Origin: Novisyntrophococcus fermenticellae
GTDB taxonomy: Bacteria > Bacillota > Clostridia > Lachnospirales > Lachnospiraceae
DNA length: 64,000 nt
Direction: 5' to 3'
Assembly: GCF_018866245.1 (NCBI RefSeq)
Contig: NZ_CP076458.1
Coordinates: forward strand, 186,001-250,000
Shown here in pieces: positions 9,968 through 18,071 of this stretch; position 1 is the stretch's first letter, and the number at the start of each line of letters is the position of its first letter. The position numbers and the translations under genes were made by a program. The notes under the pieces were generated by a model. That model saw nothing but the letters and a program-made list of their open reading frames with translations, made no database searches and had not been told where the DNA came from.

Positions 9968-9971
9968 TATG

Positions 9972-10036
9972 GCCGCTGCGAATACATAACAAAGTGAGTG
10001 AGGAAATCTTACGCATGGTTGTGTGTTTGCGGCGGC
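9972..10036 (+). terminator. Long stem-loop downstream of addA
   Basis: Arms 9972-9990 and 10018-10036 pair over 19 positions without a bulge if four G-U pairs are allowed; a second 5-bp stem (GTGAG/CTTAC) lies inside. The G-U pairs form only in plus-strand RNA, so the structure belongs to the addAB transcript. The following bases (TTTAGCTTCT) are a weak U tract, so it may be a poor terminator or an RNA stability element. Confidence 0.5.
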
Positions 10037-10103
10037 TTTAGCTTCTATAACAATCTTAATAAATTCTTAAAGAAAATCCAGTTGACTTTTTTGCATATGT
10101 ATA

Positions 10104-10117
10104 ATACTATACAGTAT
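10104..10117. promoter_or_regulatory. Small dyad before padR, candidate PadR operator
   Basis: ATACT-N4-AGTAT lies in a very AT-rich stretch next to TTGACT (10082-10087), where a -10 would be expected at about 10105. This is a typical place for autorepression by a PadR protein. Only symmetry and position support it. Confidence 0.3.
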
Positions 10118-10156
10118 ATAATATAAAAATAAAAATAATATGATTTTGGAAATAGT

Positions 10157-10167
10157 ATGATACCAGG
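10157..10167 (+). repeat. Copy 1 of the ATGATACCAGG motif
   Basis: Exact 11-base match to 12811-12821 and, on the minus strand, 63861-63871. All three are intergenic and upstream of genes. Here it lies 63 bases before the padR start. Confidence 0.4.
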
Positions 10168-10230
10168 ATCACAGAGTGCGGAACGATTCGTAGTATCATA
10201 GTGAATTGTGAAGAAAGGAGGAGTGACGGC

Positions 10231-10557
10231 ATGGTTTTTAATACTGGCGCAGCTCTGCTGGATGCGATTGTACTGGCAGTTGTCTCCCATGAAAAGGAAG
10301 GCACTTATGGGTATAAGATCACGCAGGATGTAAGGGAAGTAATCGGCGTGTCGGAATCTACTCTGTATCCGGTACTGAGACGGCTGCAGAAAGATGAATG
10401 CCTGATGGTTTATGATATGGAATTCGGTGGCAGAAACCGCAGATATTATAAGCTGACAGAAAAAGGTGAGGTGCAGCTCCGGCTGTATAAGATGGAGTGG
10501 AAAAGTTATTCCAGAAAGATTACAACGTTATTTGAAGAGGGAGGAACAGGCGTATGA
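10231..10557 (+). CDS. PadR-family transcriptional regulator
   Basis: 108 residues from ATG 10231, nine bases after AAAGGAGG; an upstream GTG at 10201 lacks a ribosome site. The PadR winged helix is clear: LLDAIVLAVVSHEKEGTYGY, the recognition helix SESTLYPVLRRLQKDECL, and the wing GGRNRRYYKLTEKG. It lacks the long C-terminal dimerisation extension of subfamily 1, so it belongs to the short class. It overlaps the next gene by four bases (ATGA). PadR genes commonly sit before a HAAS/DUF1700 gene and a DUF4097 gene; the regulator probably represses this operon. Confidence 0.9.
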   Translation: MVFNTGAALLDAIVLAVVSHEKEGTYGYKITQDVREVIGVSESTLYPVLRRLQKDECLMVYDMEFGGRNRRYYKLTEKGEVQLRLYKMEWKSYSRKITTLFEEGGTGV

Positions 10558-11303
10558 ACAGAATAGATTTTATGGCGCAACTGGAGCGCCTGCTCTGTGA
10601 TTTGCCGGAAAATGAGAGGCAGGATGCCTTATGCTATTACAATGATTATTTTGACGACGCCGGGGAGGAGAAGGAAAGCTCCATCATTCAGGAACTGGGC
10701 AGCCCCGGAAAAGTTGCGGCTACGATTCGTGCAAGTTATCGTGGTACTTCCGAAAACCATGGAGAGTATACGGAGAATGGATACCGGGACAGTCAGTTTT
10801 CGGAGAAGAGCCAGATGCCGGTTCAAAGAAGCACCGGGGGCGACAGCCGGAAGCAGCAGGAAGAATCCCATGGCCGGTCATATCAGGGCGAGAAGCAGAG
10901 CAATCAGGGACATAAACGCCGCGGAGTGGGTGGGTGGTTTCTCATCATTCTTGCGGTAATTATTCTGGGACCGGTTGTTTTCGGGGTCGGAGCAGGGGCA
11001 ATCGGGACGTTGGCCGGAGTGCTGGCGGCTATAGCCGCATTGCTTATTTCCGGATTTGCAGTGGCCATAGGAGGAATTGCGGGAATTATAAAAGGAGCTG
11101 TAATTATGGCGGCGTCTCCCGGATCCGGGCTGGTGGCTATAGGGGGTGGTTTTATCCTCCTGGCAGTCGGATTATTGCTGATTCTCTTCTTCGCATGGCT
11201 TTTATTTAAGATTTTGCCAAAAGCCTTTCGCGCAATTGTCAACTTTTTGTCCAGAGTATTTCACCACGGACGAGGAAGAGATGAAGGAGGTGAAGCGCAT
11301 TGA
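10554..11303 (+). CDS. DUF1700 / HAAS-domain membrane protein
   Basis: 249 residues. Residues 1-65 match the HAAS (DUF1700) domain: MNRIDFMAQLERLLCDLPENE, a YYNDYFDDAGEE segment and the IIQELGSPGKVAATIRASY end. A polar Gln/Ser/Arg-rich linker (about 70-120) leads to a strongly hydrophobic, Gly/Ala-rich C-terminal half with about three or four membrane helices. It overlaps padR by four bases and the DUF4097 gene by a TTGA junction. HAAS domains are thought to interact with the adjacent PadR regulator. Function beyond a role in envelope sensing is not known. Confidence 0.85.
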   Translation: MNRIDFMAQLERLLCDLPENERQDALCYYNDYFDDAGEEKESSIIQELGSPGKVAATIRASYRGTSENHGEYTENGYRDSQFSEKSQMPVQRSTGGDSRKQQEESHGRSYQGEKQSNQGHKRRGVGGWFLIILAVIILGPVVFGVGAGAIGTLAGVLAAIAALLISGFAVAIGGIAGIIKGAVIMAASPGSGLVAIGGGFILLAVGLLLILFFAWLLFKILPKAFRAIVNFLSRVFHHGRGRDEGGEAH

Positions 11304-12142
11304 AAACATGGAAAAAGGTATTACTGATCGTCAGCGGAATCGCTCTGGCTATAGGAATTTCCTGCGTAATTATCGGATTTGCTCTCGGCTTTAATCCGAG
11401 AGATATCACAACAGGAAGAGCCAATAGGCATATGCTTTATGAATGGGATTGGGACGATTGGGATAACTGGGATGGATGGTGGAATAATAGAGGCAGTGAC
11501 AGAAATGCCTCGGATTCACGGGAAGCAGCATTCACAGATATATATAATTTGGATATTGATGTAAAATACAGCAGTGTCGTTCTGAAAGTCTATGAAGGGT
11601 CCGAAATCAGGGTTTCTGCCAAACGACTGAATGCTTCCAAATATACAGCAAAAAGTGCGGATAATACACTATATATTATGGATGAAACCCACCATACCGC
11701 GAAAGGATCTGAGATTACAATTCTTATACCCAGGGATACACATTTTGATGAAGTATCCATGGACGTAGGAGGAGGTGAAGTGAAAATCGACACCTTGAAT
11801 TCCAATGAATTTTCAGCAGAAATCGGAGGAGGCCGTCTTTTGGTAACCGAATCTCTGAATGCGTTGGAAGTCGATTGTTCTGTTGGAGCCGGCCAGATTG
11901 CGTTATCAAACCTGACATGTACAGAGCTGGAACTCGATTGTGGAGCCGGTCAGGTAACTGCTGTTATAGAAGGAAGCCAGTCTGATTATCGGATGGAAGG
12001 TGACTGTGGAATCGGGCAGATTCAATTTGGAACCGATCATTTTTCAACCATGGGAAAAGAATTTACCGCAGGAACAGGATCTAAATTAATCCATGCAGAT
12101 TGCGGTGTCGGACAGATTGATGTACAATTTAAGCAACAATAA
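11300..12142 (+). CDS. DUF4097-family envelope protein with beta-repeat domain
   Basis: 280 residues starting at TTG 11300, chosen because AGGAGG lies nine bases upstream and the reading starts MKTWKKVLLIVSGIAL, a membrane anchor. After the anchor (to about residue 31) comes an unusual Trp/Asp-rich stretch at 47-63 with six Trp and five Asp. The remainder is the DUF4097 beta-solenoid: repeated turns such as VDCSVGAGQI, LDCGAGQV, GDCGIGQI and ADCGVGQI. It is probably displayed outside the membrane. It is the third gene of the PadR operon. Ligand and function are unknown. Confidence 0.8.
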   Translation: MKTWKKVLLIVSGIALAIGISCVIIGFALGFNPRDITTGRANRHMLYEWDWDDWDNWDGWWNNRGSDRNASDSREAAFTDIYNLDIDVKYSSVVLKVYEGSEIRVSAKRLNASKYTAKSADNTLYIMDETHHTAKGSEITILIPRDTHFDEVSMDVGGGEVKIDTLNSNEFSAEIGGGRLLVTESLNALEVDCSVGAGQIALSNLTCTELELDCGAGQVTAVIEGSQSDYRMEGDCGIGQIQFGTDHFSTMGKEFTAGTGSKLIHADCGVGQIDVQFKQQ

Positions 12143-12165
12143 CATGAGAGAAAGGAAGTAATATT

Positions 12166-12354
12166 ATGGATCAAAATAAAAGATTATATCGTTCTTCGAC
12201 AAATTATATGCTATGCGGAGTATGTGGAGGAATCGCTGAATATTTCAACATTGACCCTACACTTATACGGCTGGCATGGGTACTTATAAGCGTATTGGGT
12301 GCAGGTTCCGGAATTATTGCTTATATTCTTGCGGCAATCATTATTCCCAAATAA
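12166..12354 (+). CDS. PspC domain protein
   Basis: 62 residues, essentially a single PspC domain: KRLYRSSTNYMLCGVCGGIAEYFNIDPTLIRL followed by one long hydrophobic helix ending in IIPK. It is a small membrane protein; in proteobacteria PspC acts in the phage shock envelope response, and in Firmicutes it often accompanies PadR/HAAS/DUF4097 genes as here. The ATG follows AAAGGAAG. It is the last gene of the module and is followed by the hairpin at 12401. Confidence 0.88.
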   Translation: MDQNKRLYRSSTNYMLCGVCGGIAEYFNIDPTLIRLAWVLISVLGAGSGIIAYILAAIIIPK

Positions 12355-12400
12355 GAAAGGGTACAAAATTGTAACAGCTAGTATAAATCTTCATAATCTG

Positions 12401-12442
12401 GTCACACTCCTAAATAGTTAAAGAAAGGAGTGTGACTTTTTT
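12401..12442 (+). terminator. Terminator hairpin whose 3' arm contains the ribosome site of the spore protein gene
   Basis: GTCACACTCCT (12401-12411) and AGGAGTGTGAC (12426-12436) form a perfect 11-bp stem with a 14-base loop, followed by six T (12437-12442). It fits an intrinsic terminator for the PspC operon. The AAGGAG ribosome site (12425-12430) of the next gene lies inside the 3' arm, and the T run overlaps its TTG start (12441). Confidence 0.75.
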
Positions 12443-12668
12443 GAGTACCAAAAAAGAAAAAAGGATTGACTTAAATAATCTGACCTCTGAAGAAGTCATG
12501 AAATATGAGATTGCCAGAGAACTGGGATTGCTTGACAAGGTGTTGGACAGCGGATGGAAGACCCTGACGGCGAAAGAGACCGGACGTATCGGCGGTCTGA
12601 TTACAAAACGTAAAAGAGAGGCTCAAATCGATAAGATGGATACATCCACAGAGGAACTGAGAGGATAA
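12441..12668 (+). CDS. Small acid-soluble spore protein, alpha/beta type
   Basis: 75 residues from TTG 12441, ten bases after AAGGAG; a GTG at 12432 is only one base from that site. The conserved region MKYEIARELGLLDKV and the signature LTAKETGRIGGLITKRKRE match alpha/beta SASPs, which coat and protect spore DNA and are later degraded by the GPR protease. Expression would be expected in the forespore under sigma G. A poor candidate for that promoter is TGTAAC (12370) with CATAATC (12392), spacing 16. If used, transcription would start inside the upstream hairpin arm. Confidence 0.82.
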   Translation: MSTKKEKRIDLNNLTSEEVMKYEIARELGLLDKVLDSGWKTLTAKETGRIGGLITKRKREAQIDKMDTSTEELRG

Positions 12669-12710
12669 CCTGACAAAAGTGTCATTATGCATATGGAGTA
12701 AACCCGGCAG

Positions 12711-12756
12711 AACAGGACGGATACATCGAGCGGTGGTGTACCCGCCCTGTTTATTT
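12711..12756 (+). terminator. Terminator after the spore protein gene
   Basis: AACAGGACGG (12711-12720) pairs with CCGCCCTGTT (12742-12751) with one mismatch, followed by TATTTTAT. It is about 45 bases past the spore protein stop. I see no convincing gene between here and 12877. Confidence 0.6.
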
Positions 12757-12806
12757 TATAGAAAAATGTATTTAATTAAAAGCTGGAAGTATAAAGTCAG
12801 GTGTTA

Positions 12807-12821
12807 TATAATGATACCAGG
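12807..12821 (+). promoter_or_regulatory. -10 box and second copy of ATGATACCAGG, before fprA
   Basis: TATAAT at 12807-12812 overlaps the repeated 11-mer at 12811-12821. The -35 is weak (TGGAAG at 12784). This is the probable promoter of the flavodiiron protein gene, with transcription starting near the end of the motif. Confidence 0.4.
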
Positions 12822-12877
12822 GTCAAAAGGTCATGCGCTTCATGCCAGCATGAAAAAGTAAAGAAAGGGATACAGTT

Positions 12878-14041
12878 ATGAAAGAGATAAAGATTTCGGA
12901 TACGGTCCAATATGTAGGTGTGGATGATAAGACTCTGGACTTATTTGAAGGTCAATATAAGACGCCGAATGGTATTTCATACAATTCTTATGTAATATTT
13001 GATGAAAAAATCGCAATTATGGATACCGTGGATAAAAGAGCTACATACGAGTGGACCAGGAATTTGGAAGGGGTTTTGGATGGGCGGGCTCCAGACTATC
13101 TGGTAATTTCCCATATGGAACCGGATCATGGAGCAAATGTCAAGAATCTTACGGAAAAATATCCCGAGATGAAAATCGTGTCAAATGCAAAGGTTTTTAC
13201 GATGCTGACACAATTCTTTCATATGGATTTTTCTGATCGCGGTATTGTAGTGAAAGAGAAGGATACACTGGAACTTGGAACACATACCCTGCAGTTTTTT
13301 ATGGCACCTATGGTTCATTGGCCGGAGGTAATGGTTACTTATGAGCAGTCGGAGAAGATTCTGTTTACTGCCGATGCGTTTGGAAAATTCAGCACTTTAG
13401 ATATAGAGGAAGACTGGACGGATGAAGCCAGAAGGTATTATATCAACATTGTCGGAAGATATGGGATGCAGGTGCAGAATCTCCTAAAGAAAGTGAAAAC
13501 TCTGGATGTTCGGAAAATCTGTTCTTTACACGGTCCGGTGCTGGATGGAAACCTGGAGTACTATCTGGAGAAATATAGTACATGGAGCAGTTATGAGCCA
13601 GAGGATAAAGGCGTTTTGATTGCCTGTGCGTCCATCTATGGGAATACCGCAGAGGCGGCCCGGAAGCTTGAGGCTATACTAAAAGAGCAGGGGGCCGGCC
13701 GGGTGGTATTCTGTGATTTGACCAGAGATGATATATCCCAGGCAGTGGCTGATGCGTTTCGCTATGATAGGATGGTTCTGGCATCTGTTACCTACGATGG
13801 ACATCTGCTCCCCTGCATGGAGGACTTCCTCTGCCATCTGGAGCTGAAGAATTATCAAAAGAGAAAAGTAGCCGTCATTGAAAATGGCTCCTGGGCTCCC
13901 GCAGCAGGTAAATTGATACGGGGATATATAGAAGGCATGAAGAACGTGGAAATCTGCGAAACATCGGTGTCCATCAGATCTTCTGCCGGCGAAGAGGATG
14001 TGAAGAAGCTGGGAACTCTGGCGAAAGAACTTCTACAGTAA
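12878..14041 (+). CDS. fprA: FprA-type flavodiiron protein (oxygen / nitric oxide reductase)
   Basis: 387 residues. The N-terminal beta-lactamase-like domain carries the diiron site: HMEPDH at residues 79-84, His147 (MVHWPE), Asp166 (TADAFG) and the later SLHGPV His. The C-terminal flavodoxin domain starts near residue 248 (ASIYGNTAEAA, FMN phosphate loop). Such class A proteins reduce O2 to water, or NO, in the cytoplasm of anaerobes using electrons from rubredoxin or NADH partners; no partner gene is adjacent. It has its own promoter region and a strong terminator, so it is probably monocistronic. Confidence 0.95.
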   Translation: MKEIKISDTVQYVGVDDKTLDLFEGQYKTPNGISYNSYVIFDEKIAIMDTVDKRATYEWTRNLEGVLDGRAPDYLVISHMEPDHGANVKNLTEKYPEMKIVSNAKVFTMLTQFFHMDFSDRGIVVKEKDTLELGTHTLQFFMAPMVHWPEVMVTYEQSEKILFTADAFGKFSTLDIEEDWTDEARRYYINIVGRYGMQVQNLLKKVKTLDVRKICSLHGPVLDGNLEYYLEKYSTWSSYEPEDKGVLIACASIYGNTAEAARKLEAILKEQGAGRVVFCDLTRDDISQAVADAFRYDRMVLASVTYDGHLLPCMEDFLCHLELKNYQKRKVAVIENGSWAPAAGKLIRGYIEGMKNVEICETSVSIRSSAGEEDVKKLGTLAKELLQ

Positions 14042-14061
14042 AGAGATACCGAAGTAAATAG

Positions 14062-14118
14062 ACAGGAGGCTGTCATAAAATGATTAGAATTTTTCATTTT
14101 GTGACAGCCTCCTGTTTT
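14062..14118. terminator. Bidirectional terminator between fprA and the CPBP gene
   Basis: Arms 14062-14083 and 14094-14115 pair over 22 positions with a single G-U, with a ten-base loop and a T tract on the plus side. It lies between convergent genes and can serve both. Confidence 0.85.
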
Positions 14119-14135
14119 GAGAATCAATAAATCAC

Positions 14136-15008
14136 TTAAATATGAAAGTCATCGTAAGGAGTCTGCCGTAGTCCGGAGTTCCCGTATTTTCTCACCGAAG
14201 GTTTATGCCTGCTGATCAGGTACAGACAGAATCCGGTAAGCAGAAGTCCTATCAGCATTGCAAGAAAGCTCAGATAGTTATTAAAGTACTTATCCTCCAG
14301 ATCCATCAGGAACGTGCCGAATAAGTTAAAAAAGGCATGAAAGGTCATACTGGCCAGCAGTGTATGATACTTCTGTACTAAATAACCCATTAAAAAACCC
14401 AGCAGGAATGCATAGATTCCCTGAACCAGATTCATGTGAAAAATTCCAAACAGAAGTGCCTGTAAAAAGTTTGCGAGAACATAGGAGGCTCCTGCTTTCC
14501 GGAATAAGTTCATAGTGAGTCCCCGGAAGGTCAGTTCTTCTACAACAGGAGGCAGTATCAGGGTGGAAAAGACCCATAGAACCGAGTAGGTGAGCATTCC
14601 GGAATTTTCTATCAAATCATTATAATTGTCGACTGAGTGTGGCATGAAAACCGCAAGCAGAATAAATAACAGGCTCATGGAGTGGCTCACACCGAGGGCC
14701 AGAAAGCCGACAGGCACAATGGAGGAAGGACCAAAGCTGCCGGTTTCCAGTTCTCTTTTTCTTTTTTTAAAAAATGCATGATAATACCACAGTGCTGCAG
14801 GAATCAGTGCACAGGTATACATAATAACAGAAATCAAATTCAGATTGTTCATGTAGGCATTAAGTGCCGCATCGGTGCCCTGACCGAAGCCCAGAGCCAT
14901 ATGATAAATCATCATAAAGAAAACGATGATATTCGGTACCAGAAGGACAATTCCCATAATCATTAAAAATGGCAAACAGGCATATAAGTATTTGCTGATT
15001 TTTTTCAC
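14136..15008 (-). CDS. CPBP-family intramembrane metalloprotease
   Basis: 290 residues if started at GTG 15008, which has AGGAGA seven bases upstream; the in-frame ATG at 15071 lacks a ribosome site and lies upstream of a plausible -10 (TATACT, minus strand 15062-15067). About eight hydrophobic helices. The CPBP motifs are present: VVEELTFRGL (EExxxR, Glu157/Glu158/Arg162) and LLFGIFHMNL (FxxxH, His191). These are CAAX-protease/bacteriocin-processing-type membrane enzymes; the substrate is not known. It is convergent with fprA and shares its terminator. Confidence 0.88.
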   Translation of the reverse strand: MKKISKYLYACLPFLMIMGIVLLVPNIIVFFMMIYHMALGFGQGTDAALNAYMNNLNLISVIMYTCALIPAALWYYHAFFKKRKRELETGSFGPSSIVPVGFLALGVSHSMSLLFILLAVFMPHSVDNYNDLIENSGMLTYSVLWVFSTLILPPVVEELTFRGLTMNLFRKAGASYVLANFLQALLFGIFHMNLVQGIYAFLLGFLMGYLVQKYHTLLASMTFHAFFNLFGTFLMDLEDKYFNNYLSFLAMLIGLLLTGFCLYLISRHKPSVRKYGNSGLRQTPYDDFHI

Positions 15009-15132
15009 GTTCCGTCTCCTCATATTCGCAGGTATTTTTTCCTCAGGTTTATTTAATAATAAGTATATCATAGATTTGTAAATTAATTAATAACATTTGC
15101 ACGAAAAAAGCCTCATAAATTTGTGAATTAAT

Positions 15133-15188
15133 TTGATTGAAAATGATTGAATTTAAATGATATTAGATTTATAATTAGATTACAATCA
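15133..15188 (+). promoter_or_regulatory. Fructose operon promoter with candidate FruR repeats
   Basis: TTGAAT (15147-15152), a 17-base spacer and a perfect TATAAT (15170-15175). TTTGATTGAA and AATGATTGAA are arranged in a ten-base period over the -35, and an inverted ACAATCA (15182-15188) follows the -10. Such TGATTG-type repeats at helical spacing fit a DeoR-family operator, and the operon ends with a DeoR gene. Confidence 0.6.
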
Positions 15189-15218
15189 AAAACGGTCAAA
15201 TATGAGAGGAGGAAACAC

Positions 15219-16136
15219 ATGGTCTATACGGTAACCTTTAACCCGTCTCTTGATTATGTGGTTGCAGTCGATGATTTTCAGCTGGGTATGACAAACCGCA
15301 CCACATCGGAACAGTTATATCCGGGAGGGAAGGGAATTAATGTTTCTGTTATACTAAAGCACCTGGGAGTAGAAAGTACGGCACTTGGCTTTACCGCCGG
15401 TTTTATCGGCGAAGAAATCCGGCGAAATGCGCAGGAAATCGGGGTAAATGCCAGCTTTATCCGGATTGACAAAGGGAACTCGAGGATCAACTTAAAGCTG
15501 CGTACAATTGAAGGGACAGAGATTAATGGACGCGGGCCTTCTATCCCGGTTGAGAAGGTACATGAACTTCTGGAAAATCTGGAACAATTACAGGACGGGG
15601 ATGTTCTGGTACTGGCCGGAAGTATACCTGCGAGCATTCCAGACAGTATTTATCGTGATATTCTGAAGCGGGTGGCTGAAAAAGAGATTATGACAGTCGT
15701 AGATGCGACCGGGGATCTGCTGGTCAATGTACTGGAGTACCATCCGTTTCTGATAAAACCAAACCAGCATGAACTCGAGGAGATTTTTCAGATTCAGATT
15801 ACAGAAAGGGGTGAAATCGTGCATTATGCGAAGCTGCTGCAGGAGCAGGGAGCTAAGAATGTTCTGGTATCCATGGGAGGAAAAGGAGCCATCCTTGTTG
15901 CAGCTGACGGCGAAGTATACGATGCAGCAGCACCAAAGGGAAAACTGATGAATGGGGTCGGAGCAGGCGACTCTATGGTTGCCGGATTCTTAAGCGGCTG
16001 GATGGCGGAACATAACTATCAGCACGCATTTCACATGGGAGTGGCAGCCGGAAGTGCAACCGCGTTTTCAGAATATCTGGCAGAGCGGGACGAAGTAGAA
16101 CGTGTCTATCATCAAATTATGAAGGAGGATATGTGA
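15219..16136 (+). CDS. fruK: 1-phosphofructokinase
   Basis: 305 residues from ATG 15219, preceded by GAGGAGG. PfkB/ribokinase family: the N-terminus MVYTVTFNPSLDYVV, the substrate motif PGGKGINVS, and the C-terminal signature NGVGAGDSMVAGF with the catalytic Asp and anion hole. It phosphorylates fructose 1-phosphate to fructose 1,6-bisphosphate in the cytoplasm. The start of fruA is immediately after its stop. Fructose 1-phosphate, its substrate, is also the usual inducer of FruR-type regulators. Confidence 0.95.
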   Translation: MVYTVTFNPSLDYVVAVDDFQLGMTNRTTSEQLYPGGKGINVSVILKHLGVESTALGFTAGFIGEEIRRNAQEIGVNASFIRIDKGNSRINLKLRTIEGTEINGRGPSIPVEKVHELLENLEQLQDGDVLVLAGSIPASIPDSIYRDILKRVAEKEIMTVVDATGDLLVNVLEYHPFLIKPNQHELEEIFQIQITERGEIVHYAKLLQEQGAKNVLVSMGGKGAILVAADGEVYDAAAPKGKLMNGVGAGDSMVAGFLSGWMAEHNYQHAFHMGVAAGSATAFSEYLAERDEVERVYHQIMKEDM

Positions 16137-18044
16137 ATGAGAATTACAGATTTACTGGACAAAAGAAGTATTAATCTGAATGGAGCGCCTCATAGTAAGA
16201 AGGAGGCATTGGACCAGATGGTTGAGCTGATGGTCCGATCGGGAAAGATCAATGATAAGGAAGCATACCGCAGGCTGGTATATGCCAGAGAAGAAGAGAG
16301 TACGACGGGGGTCGGTGAAGGCATTGCAATTCCGCATGGAAAAGGTGATGCGGTGGACCGTCCCGGGCTGGCAGCAATGGTCGTACCGGAAGGTGTGGAT
16401 TTTGAATCGCTGGATGGAGAGCCTGTAAGCCTGATCTTTTTAATTGCAGCGCCAAACACAAAAGATAATATTCACCTTGATGTATTAAGTAAATTATCCG
16501 TATTAATGATGGATGAGGAATTTGCGGAAGCACTGCGCCATGCAGGCTCGGCAGAGGAATTTTTAAAGATTATTGATGATGCAGATACGGAAGAGAACAA
16601 GGCTGATGCGGTGGCAGAAGTAAAAGAGGAGGGTCAGAAGAAGATTCTGGGTGTCACTTCCTGTCCGACTGGTATCGCCCACACCTATATGGCAGCAGAA
16701 GCAATTGAAAAAGCTGCCAAGGCGAGAAATTGTTTTGTGAAGGTAGAAACACGTGGTTCCGGAGGAGCGAAGAATGTTCTGACACAAGCCGAAATTGATG
16801 AGGCGGACTGCATCATAGTTGCGGCAGACGCACAGGTTCCGATGGATCGATTCAATGGTAAAAGATTAATTGAAGTACCGGTTTCGGAAGGAATAAGCAA
16901 GGCCGGCGCTCTGGTAGAGAAGGCTTTGTCCGGTGACGTCCCGGTTTATAAGGCCAGCGGAAAAGACGGCAGTGCATCCGTTTCTTCAGCAAAGAGCGGC
17001 AGTATCGGACATCAGGTTTACACCCAGCTGATGAACGGGGTGTCTCACATGCTTCCATTCGTGGTTGGCGGCGGTATTTTAATTGCCTTGGCCTTCCTGA
17101 TTGATGGATTAAGTATCGATATTAATTCTCTGTCGGCAGAGGCCCGTGCGAATTTCGGTACGATTACACCGGTTGCAAAGCTGTTTAAAGACATTGGCGG
17201 AACAGCATTCGCTTTCATGTTTCCGGTACTGGCAGGATTTATCGCTATGGCAATCGGAGACCGCCCGGCCCTGGCACTGGGCTTTGTGGGAGGTATGATG
17301 GCTTCCCAGGGTAAATCAGGATTTCTGGGTGCTCTGGTTGTTGGATTTGCAGCAGGATACCTCGTTCTTGCCTTGCGCAAATTATGTGAAAAGCTTCCTC
17401 AGGCAATCGAAAAGATTGCACCGGTTCTTATCTATCCTGTAGTCGGAATCCTGGGAATCGGGCTGCTTATGAATTTTGTTGTTGAACCGATTATGGGTGG
17501 AATCAATACCGCATTAAATAATGGATTGACTGGAATGGGTGGATCTAGTAAACTGGTATTAGGAGCTCTGCTGGGCGCTATGATGGCAGTCGACATGGGC
17601 GGCCCATTCAATAAAGCGGCTTATGTTTTTGGAACAGCATCTATTGCTTCAGGAAATTACGATGTGATGGCAGCAGTTATGGTCGGCGGTATGACTCCGC
17701 CCTGCGCGATTGCACTGGCAACCTTATTATTTAAGAATAAGTTTAATAAGGAAGAACGGGAGAATGGCCCTATGAATTTCATTATGGGACTGGCATTTAT
17801 TACTGAAGGGGCGATTCCTTATGCAGCATCCGATCCGCTGCACGTTCTGCCGGCATGCCTGATCGGTTCCGGTGTGGCAGGAGCACTTTCTATGTTGTTT
17901 AAGTGTACACTTATGGCACCTCACGGTGGAATATTTGTTGTCCCTGTTGTTGGGAACGCCCTGATGTATCTGGTGGCGTTAGCAGTCGGAACCGTGGTGA
18001 GTGCAGTTCTTTTGGGTGTATTTAAGAAAAAGGTTACGGTATAA
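16137..18044 (+). CDS. fruA: PTS fructose transporter, fused IIA-IIB-IIC
   Basis: 635 residues in the order IIA (1-150, phosphorylated His67 in IAIPHGKGD), IIB (about 168-265, Cys176 in VTSCPTGIAHTY) and IIC (about 290-635, membrane channel with GGGILIALAF, GFVGGMMAS and ITEGAIPYA). It imports fructose and phosphorylates it to fructose 1-phosphate with phosphate passed from EI and HPr. It abuts fruK and lies just before HPr and EI, so the entire phosphoryl chain is in one operon. Confidence 0.96.
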   Translation: MRITDLLDKRSINLNGAPHSKKEALDQMVELMVRSGKINDKEAYRRLVYAREEESTTGVGEGIAIPHGKGDAVDRPGLAAMVVPEGVDFESLDGEPVSLIFLIAAPNTKDNIHLDVLSKLSVLMMDEEFAEALRHAGSAEEFLKIIDDADTEENKADAVAEVKEEGQKKILGVTSCPTGIAHTYMAAEAIEKAAKARNCFVKVETRGSGGAKNVLTQAEIDEADCIIVAADAQVPMDRFNGKRLIEVPVSEGISKAGALVEKALSGDVPVYKASGKDGSASVSSAKSGSIGHQVYTQLMNGVSHMLPFVVGGGILIALAFLIDGLSIDINSLSAEARANFGTITPVAKLFKDIGGTAFAFMFPVLAGFIAMAIGDRPALALGFVGGMMASQGKSGFLGALVVGFAAGYLVLALRKLCEKLPQAIEKIAPVLIYPVVGILGIGLLMNFVVEPIMGGINTALNNGLTGMGGSSKLVLGALLGAMMAVDMGGPFNKAAYVFGTASIASGNYDVMAAVMVGGMTPPCAIALATLLFKNKFNKEERENGPMNFIMGLAFITEGAIPYAASDPLHVLPACLIGSGVAGALSMLFKCTLMAPHGGIFVVPVVGNALMYLVALAVGTVVSAVLLGVFKKKVTV

Positions 18045-18071
18045 AAATAAAAGTTGAAAAGGAAGAAAGCG

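Noticed and set aside
12679..12861. 60-codon open frame between the spore protein gene and fprA
   Set aside because: It runs through a terminator hairpin and a promoter box, has no ribosome site and resembles no protein.
14062..14115. Long inverted repeat after fprA as a mobile element end
   Set aside because: It sits between convergent genes with a T tract and loop of ten bases; a bidirectional terminator explains it.
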